Assembly: GCF_014207595.1 (NCBI RefSeq) | Contig: NZ_JACHGY010000001.1 | Location: 62,001 to 126,000, forward strand | Source of the DNA: Algisphaera agarilytica | Lineage (GTDB): Bacteria; Planctomycetota; Phycisphaerae; Phycisphaerales; Phycisphaeraceae | Reading direction: 5' to 3' | Length of the DNA stretch: 64,000 nucleotides | Part shown: positions 1-8,605 of the stretch, piece by piece | Layout of the letters: the number at the start of each line of letters is the position of its first letter | Numbering within the stretch: position 1 is the stretch's first letter | The notes under the pieces: model-generated | The model's input: the letters and a program-made list of their open reading frames with translations, nothing else | Told to the model about the DNA's origin: nothing | Databases searched by the model: none | Made by a program: the position numbers and the translations under genes

Positions 1-1
1 G

Positions 2-1666
2 GGCGATCTCATGCGGCTGGGCGACACCTCGCTCACCCTCCGCGTTGAGAAAGACCTCACGTCCTACGGCGATGAGTGCAAGTTCGGCGGCGGCAAGGTG
101 CTCCGCGAAGGCATGGGCCAGCGGGCCGGCGGCGACCCCGATGAAGCGCTCGACTACGTCATCACCAACGCCCTCATCGTCGACTACACCGGCATCTACA
201 AGGCCGACGTCGGCATCAAGGCGGGGATGATCACGGGCATCGGCAAGGCCGGCAACCCCGACGTCATGCCCGGCGTCACGCCCGGCATGGTCGTGGGCGT
301 CACCACCGAAGCCATCGCCGGCGAGGGCCACATTCTCACCGCCGGCGGCCTGGACACTCACGTCCACTACATCTGCCCGCAGATCGCCGACGAAGCGATC
401 GCCTCCGGCCTCACCACGCTTGTCGGCGGAGGCACCGGCCCGGCGACGGGCACCTGCGCCACCACCTGCACGCCCGGCGCGAACAACATCGCGATGATGA
501 TGCAGGCCGTGGACGACATCCCCATGAACTTCGGCTTCCTGGGCAAAGGCAACACCGCCCTGCCCCAGGGCCTGCCCGAGCAGATCGCCGCCGGCGCGAT
601 CGGGATGAAGCTCCACGAAGACTGGGGCACCACCCCCGCCGCGATCGACTGCTGCCTCGGCGTGGCCGACGACATGGACGTGCAGGTCTGCATCCACACC
701 GACACACTCAACGAGTCGGGTTTCGTCGAAGCCTCGATCGCCGCGTTCAAGGGACGCACGATCCACACCTACCACACCGAAGGCGCCGGCGGCGGCCACG
801 CCCCGGACATCATCAAGGTCTGTGGCGAAGCCAACGTCATCCCGTCCTCGACCAACCCCACCCGGCCGTACACCGTCAACACGATGGATGAGCACCTGGA
901 CATGCTCATGGTCTGCCACCACCTCGACAAGAACCTACCCGAGGATGTCGCCTTCGCCGAGTCGCGCATCCGTGGCGAGACGATCATGGCCGAGGACATC
1001 CTGCACGACCTGGGCGCGTTCTCGATCATGGGCAGCGACAGCCAGGCCATGGGCCGCGTCGGCGAAGTCATCACCCGCACCTGGCAGACCGCCAGCAAGA
1101 TGAAAGACCAGCGTGGCACGCTCGGCGGCGACACCGAAGGCCAGGGCGACAACGAGCGCATCAAACGCTACGTCGCCAAGTACACCATCAACCCCGCGAT
1201 CGCCCACGGCATGTCGCACCTCATCGGCAGCATCGAGGTCGGCAAGCTCGCCGACCTGGTGCTCTGGAAACCCGCGTTCTTCGGGGCCAAGCCCGAGATC
1301 GTGATCAAGGGCGGCCACATCGCCTGGGCCCAGATGGGTGATCCCAACGCCTCGATCCCCACGCCCCAGGCCGTGTACATGCGTCCGCAGTTCGCGGCGT
1401 TGGGTAAGGCGGTCGGCCACACCTCGTTCAGCTTCGTCAGCCAGGCCGCCCAGGACGCCGACGTCCGCGAGGCCTATGGCCTGTCCAAGCGGACCGCCGC
1501 GGTGAAAAACTGCCGCAACATCGGCAAGGCCGACATGAAGCTCAACAGCACCGCTCCGAATATCGAAGTTGACCCGGAGACCTACAAAGTCACCGCCGAC
1601 GGCGAGTTCCTGCAGTGCGAGCCCGCCGAGTCGCTGCCGCTGGCTCAGAAATACTTCCTGTTCTGA
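2..1666 (+). CDS. ureC: Urease subunit alpha, 5' end cut by the window
   Basis: Catalytic subunit of the cytoplasmic Ni-dependent urease (urea + H2O to CO2 and two NH3). The reading frame is open to the window edge and the residues before the first Met (GDL) align with the conserved GD.VRLGDT start of UreC, so the true start lies a few dozen bases upstream. Visible active-site elements: the metal-binding DTHVHYI, the carbamylated-lysine block GMKLHEDWG, the histidines of [11 protein letters not shown] and [17 protein letters not shown]-type segments, the flap Cys-His in [22 protein letters not shown] and the Asp of [10 protein letters not shown]. The C-terminus ends in the usual KYFLF. UreA/UreB and the accessory UreDEFG genes are not in the window; they probably precede it. 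No linked terminator is obvious. Identification is near certain; the functional link to the guanidine cluster 1.5 kb downstream is inference. Confidence 0.97.
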   Translation, partial: GDLMRLGDTSLTLRVEKDLTSYGDECKFGGGKVLREGMGQRAGGDPDEALDYVITNALIVDYTGIYKADVGIKAGMITGIGKAGNPDVMPGVTPGMVVGVTTEAIAGEGHILTAGGLDTHVHYICPQIADEAIASGLTTLVGGGTGPATGTCATTCTPGANNIAMMMQAVDDIPMNFGFLGKGNTALPQGLPEQIAAGAIGMKLHEDWGTTPAAIDCCLGVADDMDVQVCIHTDTLNESGFVEASIAAFKGRTIHTYHTEGAGGGHAPDIIKVCGEANVIPSSTNPTRPYTVNTMDEHLDMLMVCHHLDKNLPEDVAFAESRIRGETIMAEDILHDLGAFSIMGSDSQAMGRVGEVITRTWQTASKMKDQRGTLGGDTEGQGDNERIKRYVAKYTINPAIAHGMSHLIGSIEVGKLADLVLWKPAFFGAKPEIVIKGGHIAWAQMGDPNASIPTPQAVYMRPQFAALGKAVGHTSFSFVSQAAQDADVREAYGLSKRTAAVKNCRNIGKADMKLNSTAPNIEVDPETYKVTADGEFLQCEPAESLPLAQKYFLF

Positions 1667-1829
1667 GCCCAACAGAGTCCGTTGATCAAGCTTTGGACGC
1701 CGGCTAAGGCCTGCCTGCTTTTTGTGCGACCGGGCGATGGTTTCATGGCTTTGCGCGGTTCTTAGGCGAAATCCCACCCTGAATCGGCCCAGAACCCACT
1801 GGCCTGGTTTTTGTTGGATGTAGGGACTC

Positions 1830-2426
1830 ATGAGTCCCCGATTCTCCATGTTCAAAATGCTCGGGCTTCCGGTCGCCGTGTGCGTCGTGGTTTCGATGGT
1901 CGGCTGCGGGATGACCCCGGCGGCCTCGAACACCACGGCGGTTCGGCAGCTCGTCAGGGACCACGGTGGCTGGTCGCATCAGCCGGCCCACCAAGCGCAA
2001 GCCGAAGCACTGCTGGCGAGTTTGGCGCCGTGTCTCGGAGAATCAACCGACTTCACCCCACGCATCCGGGTGATCGCTACCTCGGCCCCCGTGGCCTACG
2101 CGGTGGCACCGTGTGATGTGCTGGTCTCGGAAGGTTTGCTGGACTGGGCCACGCCCGATCAGGTCCGCGCCGCGGTCGCCCACGAACTGGGGCACCTCAT
2201 CGAAGCGGAAGACGGCGTGGTGTCGGCGTTGCTCGGGCAGCCCGGCATGGAATGCCCCGAGGCCCGAGCCGACCACCTGGGCGTCGGGTTGTTGGACGCC
2301 GCGGGCTTCGACAGCTCGGCCATGGCCACGCTCCTCAGCGATCTGGCCAACCACCCCACAACCCGCCAGGCCGTGCAACTCCACCTCGAACATCGCCACG
2401 GCCTTCTCACGCAACACACGCACTAA
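1830..2426 (+). CDS. Small M48-like zinc metallopeptidase lipoprotein
   Basis: Protein of 198 aa with a signal peptide (hydrophobic LGLPVAVCVVVSMVG) followed by a lipobox-like SMVGC, so probably a lipoprotein. A short zinc peptidase core is visible: AVAHELGHLIEAEDG supplies HExxH, and EARADHLGVGLLDAAGFD further on matches the ExxAD helix that gives the third zinc ligand in M48-type enzymes. The protein is much shorter than FtsH-linked HtpX or BepA, so it is a minimal domain without TPRs. An alternative start is the Met six codons later. It lies alone between ureC and a convergent small gene. Substrate unknown. Confidence 0.7.
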   Translation: MSPRFSMFKMLGLPVAVCVVVSMVGCGMTPAASNTTAVRQLVRDHGGWSHQPAHQAQAEALLASLAPCLGESTDFTPRIRVIATSAPVAYAVAPCDVLVSEGLLDWATPDQVRAAVAHELGHLIEAEDGVVSALLGQPGMECPEARADHLGVGLLDAAGFDSSAMATLLSDLANHPTTRQAVQLHLEHRHGLLTQHTH

Positions 2427-2476
2427 CTTGCCGATGTGATTGCGACGGCCCTTTTTCACCACAAACCAAAAGAGAA

Positions 2477-2502
2477 AGCCGCGGACCTTTTGGCCCACGG
2501 CT
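2477..2502 (-). terminator. Rho-independent terminator of the small secreted-protein gene
   Basis: Read on the minus strand, an 11-bp stem (AGCCGTGGGCC / GGTCCGCGGCT, two G-U pairs) closes an AAAA loop and is followed by TTCTCTTTTT. It stands about 40 bases after the stop codon of the minus-strand gene at 2543-2782 and between the convergent genes. Confidence 0.8.
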
Positions 2503-2542
2503 CTCTCAGGATGGTCTTTGATGACCGGGAGGGATGGTTGGA

Positions 2543-2782
2543 TCAGCGGTTGGTGTTACGGCCGCCGTTGATCACGTTGGCGTAACGGTTGGTCGAGCGG
2601 TCGGCTTTCTTCACGGCCACGGTTTGGCCGGTGAGGGCGTAGACGTTTTGCTGCGACTGGGCGTTCTGGAAGGCGATCCGGGCGTTGTCGGCACCGCGGT
2701 GTTGGGTGCGGGCTTCGGCGGAGGTCGCAGTGGCGAAGGTCAGTGCGGCGGCCAGGGCGGTAAAGGCAAAGAGCTTGTTCAT
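2543..2782 (-). CDS. Small secreted hypothetical protein (79 aa)
   Basis: Not recognised. The first 23 residues form a clear Sec signal peptide (MNKLFAFTALAAALTFATA, cleavage after SAEA). The mature part is about 56 aa, polar, rich in Asn, Gln, Arg and Thr, without cysteines or obvious domain. A good ribosome site (AGGATG, 6 bases before ATG) and a strong terminator downstream support a real, monocistronic, exported product. Envelope or extracellular location is inferred from the signal peptide. Confidence 0.65.
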   Translation of the reverse strand: MNKLFAFTALAAALTFATATSAEARTQHRGADNARIAFQNAQSQQNVYALTGQTVAVKKADRSTNRYANVINGGRNTNR

Positions 2783-3103
2783 GGTTTCATCCTGCTTTCG
2801 TTGGGCGGTTGGGCCCGAGGTTTCTGGGTTGGGTCCCGCAACGTGCGGGGCTCTTCTGAGTCTGGCGATCCCGGCCGGGTGTCGCGTTCGATGTCTGCCC
2901 TATCAACCCCGGATCACCACGTTGTATTTCCGCGACGGAAAAAATCTGACGGCCAGGTACGAACAGCTTGCAAACCCGCGGGGCGAAATACGCCGCCTTT
3001 CGGGCTGCGCAGCGAATAGGCAATCTGACCGAAAATAGATACACCCGCGCGTTTATTATGCGGGAGACCGCGTCTATCGGCTCAAAAACGGCCTTCGGGC
3101 AGC
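2783..3103. other. Intergenic region upstream of the transporter operon
   Basis: About 320 bases without a credible gene between the divergent small secreted-protein gene and the transporter. It must hold the promoter of the minus-strand gene and could hold enhancer sites for a sigma-54 activator. I found no guanidine-I, -II or -III riboswitch pattern and no convincing NtrC palindrome (TGCACC-N5-GGTGCA). Confidence 0.5.
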
Positions 3104-3119
3104 TGGCATCCCTTTTGCC
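3104..3119 (+). promoter_or_regulatory. Sigma-54 (-24/-12) promoter of the guanidine/urea-type transporter operon
   Basis: TGGCATCCCTTTTGCC: the GG and GC doublets are separated by exactly ten bases and both boxes match the TGGCAC-N5-TTGC consensus except one base. The predicted transcript starts near 3130, some 50 bases before the chosen ATG of the binding-protein gene. Sigma-54 control fits a nitrogen-scavenging operon. Confidence 0.8.
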
Positions 3120-3178
3120 AAAGAGAGGGTTAGCACTTGTTTCACACCCCGCCCGGAAACCCTTTGGAGAGATTCTCG

Positions 3179-4183
3179 ATGACCCGATTCAAATCGCTTA
3201 TCCGCCGCGCTGCCGCTGCCGCCCTCACGGGTGTGTTGGCTGTTGCCCCGTTCACCTCGGCCCAGGCCGACCCGCTGAAAATCGGCTACTCCGACTGGCC
3301 CGGCTGGGTCGCGTGGGAGATCGCCATCCAGAAAGGCTGGTTCGATGAGGCTGGCGTCGAAGTCGAGTTCGCGTGGTTCGACTACGTCGCCTCGATGGAC
3401 GCCTACGCCGCCGGCCAACTCGACGCCGTGTGCATGACCAACGGCGACGCCCTGGTCACCGGCACCGCCAAGCCCTCGGTCGCCATCATCATCAACGACT
3501 ACTCCAACGGCAACGACATGCTCGTCGCCACCCCCGACATCAAGTCCGTCAAGGACCTCGAAGGCAAGAAGATCGGTGCCGAGCTCGGCTTCGTCGCCCA
3601 CCTCCTGGCCATCACCGCTCTGGAAGAGAACGGTATCGCGGTCGACAGCGTCGAATGGGTCAACACCCCCACCGACAAGACCCCGGCCATGCTCTCCTCG
3701 GGCAACGTCTCGGCCATCGCGGCCTGGCAGCCCAACTCCGGCGAAGCCCTGAAGGCCGTCCCCGGTTCGACCCCGATCTTCACCTCGGCCGACGCCCCGG
3801 GCATCATCTACGACGTCCTGGCGGTCAGCCCCGAAAGCCTCGCCGAGAACCGCGCCGAGTGGGCCAAGGTCGTGGCCGTGTGGTACCGCGTCGTGGACTA
3901 CCTCAAGGACGAAGACAACTGGGACGACGCGCTGGCCATCCTCGCCGCCCGCGTGCAGATCAGCCCCGCCGAATACGAGCCGTTCTTCCAAGGCACCTAC
4001 ATCCTCTCGCTTGAGGAAGCCCTGAAGGTCTGGGAAGAAGGCGACGGCCTGAGCTCCATCTACGGCTCGACCGACTACTCCAACAAGTTCAACGTGGAGT
4101 ACGAAGCCTACGACTCGCCCCTGGAATACAAGACCTACCTCGACCCCAGCCTGACGCTGGAATACGCCAAGTCGGTCAAGTAA
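3179..4183 (+). CDS. ABC transporter substrate-binding protein, NitT/TauT type (guanidine/urea-carboxylase-associated class)
   Basis: Periplasmic binding protein of 334 aa. The ATG at 3179 was chosen because it follows GGAGAG by 7 bases and begins a normal signal peptide ([20 protein letters not shown], cleavage after SAQA); the frame is open to an earlier ATG at 3137, but that would lie almost on the predicted sigma-54 start point. The mature protein opens with [20 protein letters not shown], the pattern of NMT1-like binding proteins found beside urea/guanidine carboxylase and guanidine hydrolase genes. The partners are the permease and ATPase immediately downstream. Ligand guanidinium (or urea) is inferred from context, not visible in sequence. 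Confidence 0.85.
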   Translation: MTRFKSLIRRAAAAALTGVLAVAPFTSAQADPLKIGYSDWPGWVAWEIAIQKGWFDEAGVEVEFAWFDYVASMDAYAAGQLDAVCMTNGDALVTGTAKPSVAIIINDYSNGNDMLVATPDIKSVKDLEGKKIGAELGFVAHLLAITALEENGIAVDSVEWVNTPTDKTPAMLSSGNVSAIAAWQPNSGEALKAVPGSTPIFTSADAPGIIYDVLAVSPESLAENRAEWAKVVAVWYRVVDYLKDEDNWDDALAILAARVQISPAEYEPFFQGTYILSLEEALKVWEEGDGLSSIYGSTDYSNKFNVEYEAYDSPLEYKTYLDPSLTLEYAKSVK

Positions 4184-4213
4184 TCCCTTTCTCACCCGAA
4201 TACCTCCGCCCAA

Positions 4214-4233
4214 GCCCGGCCTAACCGCCGGGC
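4214..4233 (+). other. Intercistronic hairpin between binding protein and permease
   Basis: GCCCGGC-CTAACC-GCCGGGC forms a 7-bp GC stem with a 6-base loop, 30 bases after the binding-protein stop codon. It has no immediate T-run. Such hairpins commonly protect the 3' end of an abundant binding-protein message or weaken read-through into the membrane genes; that role is inferred. Confidence 0.55.
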
Positions 4234-4283
4234 ATGGGATTTGACGGCCCGATTTTTCCACCACGCCCCGCGACGGTTCATCC

Positions 4284-5672
4284 ATGAGTGAGACTCCCCC
4301 GCCCAAACCACCCCGCGACCCGTGGTTCCGGATCCGCACCAACCTGACCGGACGCCGACGAGCGGTCCTCATGATCCTCTCGTTCGTACTGCCGATCGCG
4401 ATCTGGTCGCTGGCGACCTACCTCCCGGCCTTCCAGTCCGAGATCAAGTTCACGCTGGTCACCGAAAAGATCGGCAACTCGGCCGCGTTCTCCGTGGGCG
4501 ACCGTATCGACAAAGAATATTTCTCGGTGTACCTCGACCAGGTCCGCGACGAAAACAAAGCCATCCTCGAGGCGAGGGAAGCGGGCGACGCCAAAGGTTC
4601 ATCCCGGGCCAACAAGAAACGCCTCCGCCAACTCATGCCGCTCGCCGAGTCCATGGGCGTCATGGACGGCGTCCCCCAAGACGACTTCGCCGCGGTGGAC
4701 GGCAAGCTGTTCAGCCTCTACGGCTCGTTGGCCGAGGGAACCGCGACGGTCTCCAATGACCAGCTCACCGCCGAGAACCTGGAGATCGTGAAAGCCAACT
4801 GGGAACTGCTCAAAGAGTTCGCCCCGTACGACAGCAAGAACTTCATCAAGACGCCGCTGCTGCACCTGTTGCCGCAGGGGGTATCGTCGTCGCCGGTCTT
4901 CCTGCCGCCGCCGCACGAGTGCCTGATCGCGGCTTGGGACGACTTCACCAAGGAACCCGCGAACCAGCAGCCGTGGATGTACGAACGCCTGCTGGGTTCG
5001 CTCAAGGTGGTGTTTGGGGCGTTCCTCTTGGCGTGCTTGATCGGTATCCCGATCGGCCTGCTCTGCGGCACATACGACTTCTTCGCCAAGCTGATCGAGC
5101 CTTTCACCGACTTCTTCCGCTACATGCCCGCCCCGACGTTCGGTCTGCTGCTGCAAGCCATCTTCGGCGTGGCCGGAGCGCCCAAGATCGCGATGGTCTT
5201 CATCGGCACGTTCCCCCACATGATCCTGATGCTCGGCAACACCACCCGCCAGCTCGACCGCGGCCTGCTCGAAGCGGCCCAGACCCTGGGGGCCAAGCCC
5301 CGCGCTTTGTTCACCAAGGTGATCGTGCCCGGCATCATGCCGCGCATGTACAACGATCTGCGGGTGCTGCTCGGTTGGGCGTGGACCTGGCTGGTCATCG
5401 CCGAGCTGATCGGCGAGAAGACCGGGCTCACCGCCTTCATCGATACCCAGGGCGGCAAGTACAACTTCGACCGCGTCTTCCCGGTCATCATCATGATCGG
5501 CATCATCGGCTTCCTCACCGACCAGATCCTGCAGTGGATCGCCCGCGGCCTGTTCCCCTGGGAATACAACACGCAGGGCGGATTTATCTCCAAGATCGTC
5601 GGGCTGCCCGGCCGTCTGCTCTCGAAGATCGGCAAGAAAGAAGAAGCGATCATCCCCGCCGAAACCGCCTAA
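4284..5672 (+). CDS. ABC transporter permease, NitT/TauT type, with large extracytoplasmic insertion
   Basis: Inner-membrane subunit of 462 aa. One TM segment lies at about residues 29-50 (AVLMILSFVLPIAIWSLATY), then about 180 mostly polar residues predicted outside the membrane, then the BPD_transp core from about residue 235 with TM segments such as VVFGAFLLACLIGIPIGLL and VFPVIIMIGIIGFL. The cytoplasmic EAA loop that docks the ATPase is present (EAAQTLGAKPRALFTKVIVPG). Ordinary permeases of this family are about 260 aa, so the N-terminal insertion is large; it may interact with the binding protein. Lies between binding protein and ATPase in one operon. Confidence 0.9.
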   Translation: MSETPPPKPPRDPWFRIRTNLTGRRRAVLMILSFVLPIAIWSLATYLPAFQSEIKFTLVTEKIGNSAAFSVGDRIDKEYFSVYLDQVRDENKAILEAREAGDAKGSSRANKKRLRQLMPLAESMGVMDGVPQDDFAAVDGKLFSLYGSLAEGTATVSNDQLTAENLEIVKANWELLKEFAPYDSKNFIKTPLLHLLPQGVSSSPVFLPPPHECLIAAWDDFTKEPANQQPWMYERLLGSLKVVFGAFLLACLIGIPIGLLCGTYDFFAKLIEPFTDFFRYMPAPTFGLLLQAIFGVAGAPKIAMVFIGTFPHMILMLGNTTRQLDRGLLEAAQTLGAKPRALFTKVIVPGIMPRMYNDLRVLLGWAWTWLVIAELIGEKTGLTAFIDTQGGKYNFDRVFPVIIMIGIIGFLTDQILQWIARGLFPWEYNTQGGFISKIVGLPGRLLSKIGKKEEAIIPAETA

Positions 5673-5699
5673 GCGCACTCGCCACTCGAAAGGTTCAAC

Positions 5700-6605
5700 G
5701 TGTCCACCGAACAACCCATCATGGAAGGCCCCGCGCCGATGCCGCCCGACGTGGCCGAGCGTTTCGAACGCATCAAGCAGCGCCCGGTGGTCTTCGACGT
5801 ACAACACCTGGGCCGGGTCTTCACCAGCCCGCAGGGCGAAGCGATCCAAGCCATCGGCGACCTGTCGTTCCAGATCCGCCGCCGCGAGTTCATCACCGTC
5901 ATCGGCCCGTCGGGCTGCGGCAAGTCGACGCTGATCCGCATCATCGCGGGCCTCGAAAAAGCCACCTCCGGCCAGATGCTGCTCGACGGACAACCCGTCA
6001 CCGGACCCGGGGCCGACCGCTGCATGGTCTTCCAGTCGTACACACTCTTCCCCTGGCTGTCGGTGAAGAAGAACGTCATGTTCGGCCTCGAACAAGCGGG
6101 CCACAGCCCGACCGGCGCGGCCAACGAAGCGATGCAGTGGATCGAGATGGTCGGCCTCGGAGACTTCGCCGAGCACTACCCACACCAGCTGTCCGGCGGC
6201 ATGAAGCAGCGCGTCGCGATCGCCCGCGCTCTGGCCAACAAGCCGCGTGTGTTGCTGATGGACGAGCCCTTCGGTGCCCTCGACCCGCAGACGCGCTGCA
6301 CGATGCAGAAGTACCTGCTGCAGATCTGGCAGAACGTGGACGTCACCATCATCTTCATCACCCACGATATGGACGAAGCGATCTACCTCGCCGACCGCGT
6401 CATGGTGCTGGGCCGCAACCCCGGCCACCTCAAGACCATGGTCGAGGTACCCCTGCCCCGCCCGCGTCACCCCGATCAACTCGTCGACCCGCTGTTTGTG
6501 CAGACCAAGAAGTACATCGACGACCTGATCCACCCCCCCGGGGAAGAAGAAGACAAACCCCTGCCGATCTATCGGATGACCGAAGTCGGCGACGACGTGT
6601 TCTGA
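5700..6605 (+). CDS. ABC transporter ATP-binding protein, NitT/TauT type
   Basis: Energising subunit of 301 aa for the importer above. Walker [15 protein letters not shown]-loop [12 protein letters not shown], signature LSGGMKQR, Walker [13 protein letters not shown] and the switch His in FITHDMDEA are all intact. About 30 residues precede the nucleotide-binding domain and about 50 follow it. The start is GTG at 5700, preceded by AAAGG 7 bases upstream. It follows the permease gene by 27 bases and completes a binding protein-permease-ATPase operon. Confidence 0.93.
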   Translation: MSTEQPIMEGPAPMPPDVAERFERIKQRPVVFDVQHLGRVFTSPQGEAIQAIGDLSFQIRRREFITVIGPSGCGKSTLIRIIAGLEKATSGQMLLDGQPVTGPGADRCMVFQSYTLFPWLSVKKNVMFGLEQAGHSPTGAANEAMQWIEMVGLGDFAEHYPHQLSGGMKQRVAIARALANKPRVLLMDEPFGALDPQTRCTMQKYLLQIWQNVDVTIIFITHDMDEAIYLADRVMVLGRNPGHLKTMVEVPLPRPRHPDQLVDPLFVQTKKYIDDLIHPPGEEEDKPLPIYRMTEVGDDVF

Positions 6606-6655
6606 TTTTTTTGGCTGCGTAATTTCTGTACTCCGTCACTTGATCTCGATTTCCC

Positions 6656-7300
6656 ATGGGCCTGAACAACCGCGAAGACGCGGAGAAAACCCGACGCCGG
6701 ATCATCGACGCCGCGCTCATGCTCTTCTCGAAGCGCGGCTACGGCCACACGTCGCTGGAGATGATCGCCAAGGAAGTCGGCATGACCCGCGGCGCGGTGT
6801 ACGGCCACTTCAAGAACAAACTCGCTCTCTACAGCGAACTCATGCAGCTCTCGCAGACCCCGCTGTACGACATCATGGAGCGGGCGTTGTCCAACCCCGC
6901 CCCCCCGCTCACGGCCCTGCGCAGTTTCATGATCGAGTGGTTCGAGCTGCTGGAAAGCAACCCGCAGCACCGCGAGGCCTTCGAGATCCTGCTGAACAAA
7001 ACCGAACTGACCGAAGAGCTCAGCGAATACCTCGAATCGGAGTATTCGCTGACGCAGGCCATGGTGGACGGCATGGGGCGGCTGATCCAGACGGGGGTGG
7101 AACAACAGGCGTTGCCCGCGGACACGGACGTGCGTTTCCAGGCGTTGTCGGCTTACAACCTGCTCATGGGCGCGACGCACACCTGGCTCTTCAACCCCCG
7201 ACTGTTTGCGATCAACACCTACGGCCCCCAGCTGGTGGACCAGTTCTTCTTTGCCCTGAAACGTTCGCCGGAACACAGTGCCGCGGCGAAGATCGCCTGA
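6656..7300 (+). CDS. TetR/AcrR-family transcriptional regulator
   Basis: 214 aa. The N-terminal helix-turn-helix is canonical (RRRIIDAALMLFSKRGYGHTS followed by AKEVGMTRGAVYGHFKNK). The C-terminal ligand domain resembles the AcrR-type (FEILLNKTELTEELSEYL, ALSAYNLLMGATHTWLF). It sits 50 bases after the transporter ATPase and 80 bases before the first ureohydrolase, so it probably reports on the substrate or a product of this pathway. No strong ribosome site precedes the chosen ATG and no clear operator palindrome was found in 7301-7380. Ligand unknown. Confidence 0.88.
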   Translation: MGLNNREDAEKTRRRIIDAALMLFSKRGYGHTSLEMIAKEVGMTRGAVYGHFKNKLALYSELMQLSQTPLYDIMERALSNPAPPLTALRSFMIEWFELLESNPQHREAFEILLNKTELTEELSEYLESEYSLTQAMVDGMGRLIQTGVEQQALPADTDVRFQALSAYNLLMGATHTWLFNPRLFAINTYGPQLVDQFFFALKRSPEHSAAAKIA

Positions 7301-7380
7301 CTTTCTCACCCCCGTTACGATACGGCTCTCGCTAATCAACCCGGCCTACTGGCCGACGCCTCAACCTCGGAGAATCACGG

Positions 7381-8547
7381 ATGCCCGACGAACCCCTGAA
7401 AGAACCGCTCGACCCCAAACAGATGAAGGGCTACCTTGCGGCGCTCAAAGAAGAGACGCTCACCGAAACCGCGACGATGGACAAGATCGCGCAAGACCTC
7501 GAGATGGGCCTGCCCGGTGCCGACTCGATCAGCGACCCGAACATCAGCACGTTCTCCCGCGGCGAGCTGCCCCACTACGCGGGCATCAACACGGTCATGA
7601 AGACCAAGTATCTCGAAGACGTCCGCCAGATCGGCAACTACGACGTCGCCTTCATGGGCATCCCCTTCGACATCGGCACCACCTACCGCTCGGGCACCCG
7701 CTTCGGCCCTCAGGCGATGCGTCGCATCTCGGCGCTGTACACCAGCTACTTCTACGAGCTGGGCGTGGACCTCGTCGAGAAGGTCAAGATCTGCGACGTC
7801 GGCGACGTGTTTACCATCGGCAACATCGAAAAGTCCTTCGACCAGGTCAGCCGGGCCGTCAGCCACATCTACGCGAACGGCTGCTTCCCCATGCTGATGG
7901 GCGGGGACCACTCCCTGGGCTACCCCAACGTCCGCGGCATCGCGCCGCACGTCGACGGCGATATCGGCATCATCCACATCGACCGACACATCGACACCCA
8001 GGAAAAAGACATGGACGAGCGGATGCACACCTGCCCGTGGTTCCATGCGACCAACATCCCCAACGCCCCCGCCAAGAACCTCGTGCAGGTCGGCATCGGC
8101 GGCTGGCAGGTCCCCCGCCCCGGCGTCAAAGTCGCCCGTGAACGCGGCAGCACCATCATCTCGATGGACGACGTGGATGACCACGGCATCGACAAGGTCG
8201 CCGAGATGGCCCTCGAAGCCGCCTGGAAGGGCAACGTCAAACAGGTCTATCTGTCCTTCGACATCGACAGCGTCGACTGCGGCTTCGTCCCCGGCACCGG
8301 CTGGCCCGAGCCCGGCGGCTTCCTACCCCGCGAAGTCCTTAAGCTGCTCAAGCTCGTCGCCAAGGAAGGCATCTGCGCCATGGAATGCGTCGAGGTCGCC
8401 CCGGCCTACGACACCTCAGACATCACCGCGCTCCTTGGCATCCGCGCGATGCTCGACGTGCTCGCCACGCTCGTCGACGAAGGCCACCTGCCCCGCCAGA
8501 AGAAGCACACCTCCGACGCGGGCATCGATGCGTGGAAAGGTACGTAA
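7381..8547 (+). CDS. gdmH: Ureohydrolase of the Ni-dependent guanidine hydrolase type, copy 1
   Basis: Cytoplasmic ureohydrolase-fold enzyme of 388 aa. Metal ligands are in place: His177 in GGDHS, Asp201/His203/Asp205 in DRHID, Asp294/Asp296 in SFDID. Features unlike agmatinase (about 300-320 aa) but like the guanidine hydrolase of Synechocystis are the long N-terminal extension with GLPGADSISDPNI, DRH instead of DAH in the metal loop, the DERMHTCPWFHATN block after it, and VPGTGWPEPGG. Expected reaction: guanidine + H2O to urea + NH3. The HypA/HypB-like chaperones downstream fit a nickel cofactor. Start ATG follows GGAGA by 8 bases. Function rests on recalled family patterns plus context; agmatinase is the main alternative. 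Confidence 0.82.
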   Translation: MPDEPLKEPLDPKQMKGYLAALKEETLTETATMDKIAQDLEMGLPGADSISDPNISTFSRGELPHYAGINTVMKTKYLEDVRQIGNYDVAFMGIPFDIGTTYRSGTRFGPQAMRRISALYTSYFYELGVDLVEKVKICDVGDVFTIGNIEKSFDQVSRAVSHIYANGCFPMLMGGDHSLGYPNVRGIAPHVDGDIGIIHIDRHIDTQEKDMDERMHTCPWFHATNIPNAPAKNLVQVGIGGWQVPRPGVKVARERGSTIISMDDVDDHGIDKVAEMALEAAWKGNVKQVYLSFDIDSVDCGFVPGTGWPEPGGFLPREVLKLLKLVAKEGICAMECVEVAPAYDTSDITALLGIRAMLDVLATLVDEGHLPRQKKHTSDAGIDAWKGT

Positions 8548-8587
8548 AAACGTGCCTTTCCGTTAACCCCGGGTCAATGACCCGGGG
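8534..8587 (+). other. Two consecutive hairpins between the ureohydrolase genes
   Basis: The first (8534-8561) spans the stop codon of copy 1: GGAAAGGTACGT-AAAA-ACGTGCCTTTCC, a 12-bp stem with one G-U pair. The second (8567-8587) is a near-perfect palindrome, CCCCGGGTC-AAT-GACCCGGGG. Neither is followed by a T-run, so they look like mRNA processing or stability elements that could set different levels of the two paralogues. Confidence 0.6.
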
Positions 8588-8605
8588 CCGCCGCGGCCTT
8601 CAACC

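Noticed and set aside
2783-3178. Guanidine riboswitch upstream of the importer
   Set aside because: The conserved ykkC/guanidine-I blocks and the ACGR hairpin pairs of guanidine-II were not seen; the sigma-54 box explains the region better. A covariance search would settle it.
4599-6533. Long minus-strand open frame of 644 codons opposite the permease and ATPase genes
   Set aside because: It mirrors two well-supported plus-strand genes, is dominated by Asp/Gly/Arg/Val shadow composition typical of antisense frames in GC-rich DNA, and has no domain.
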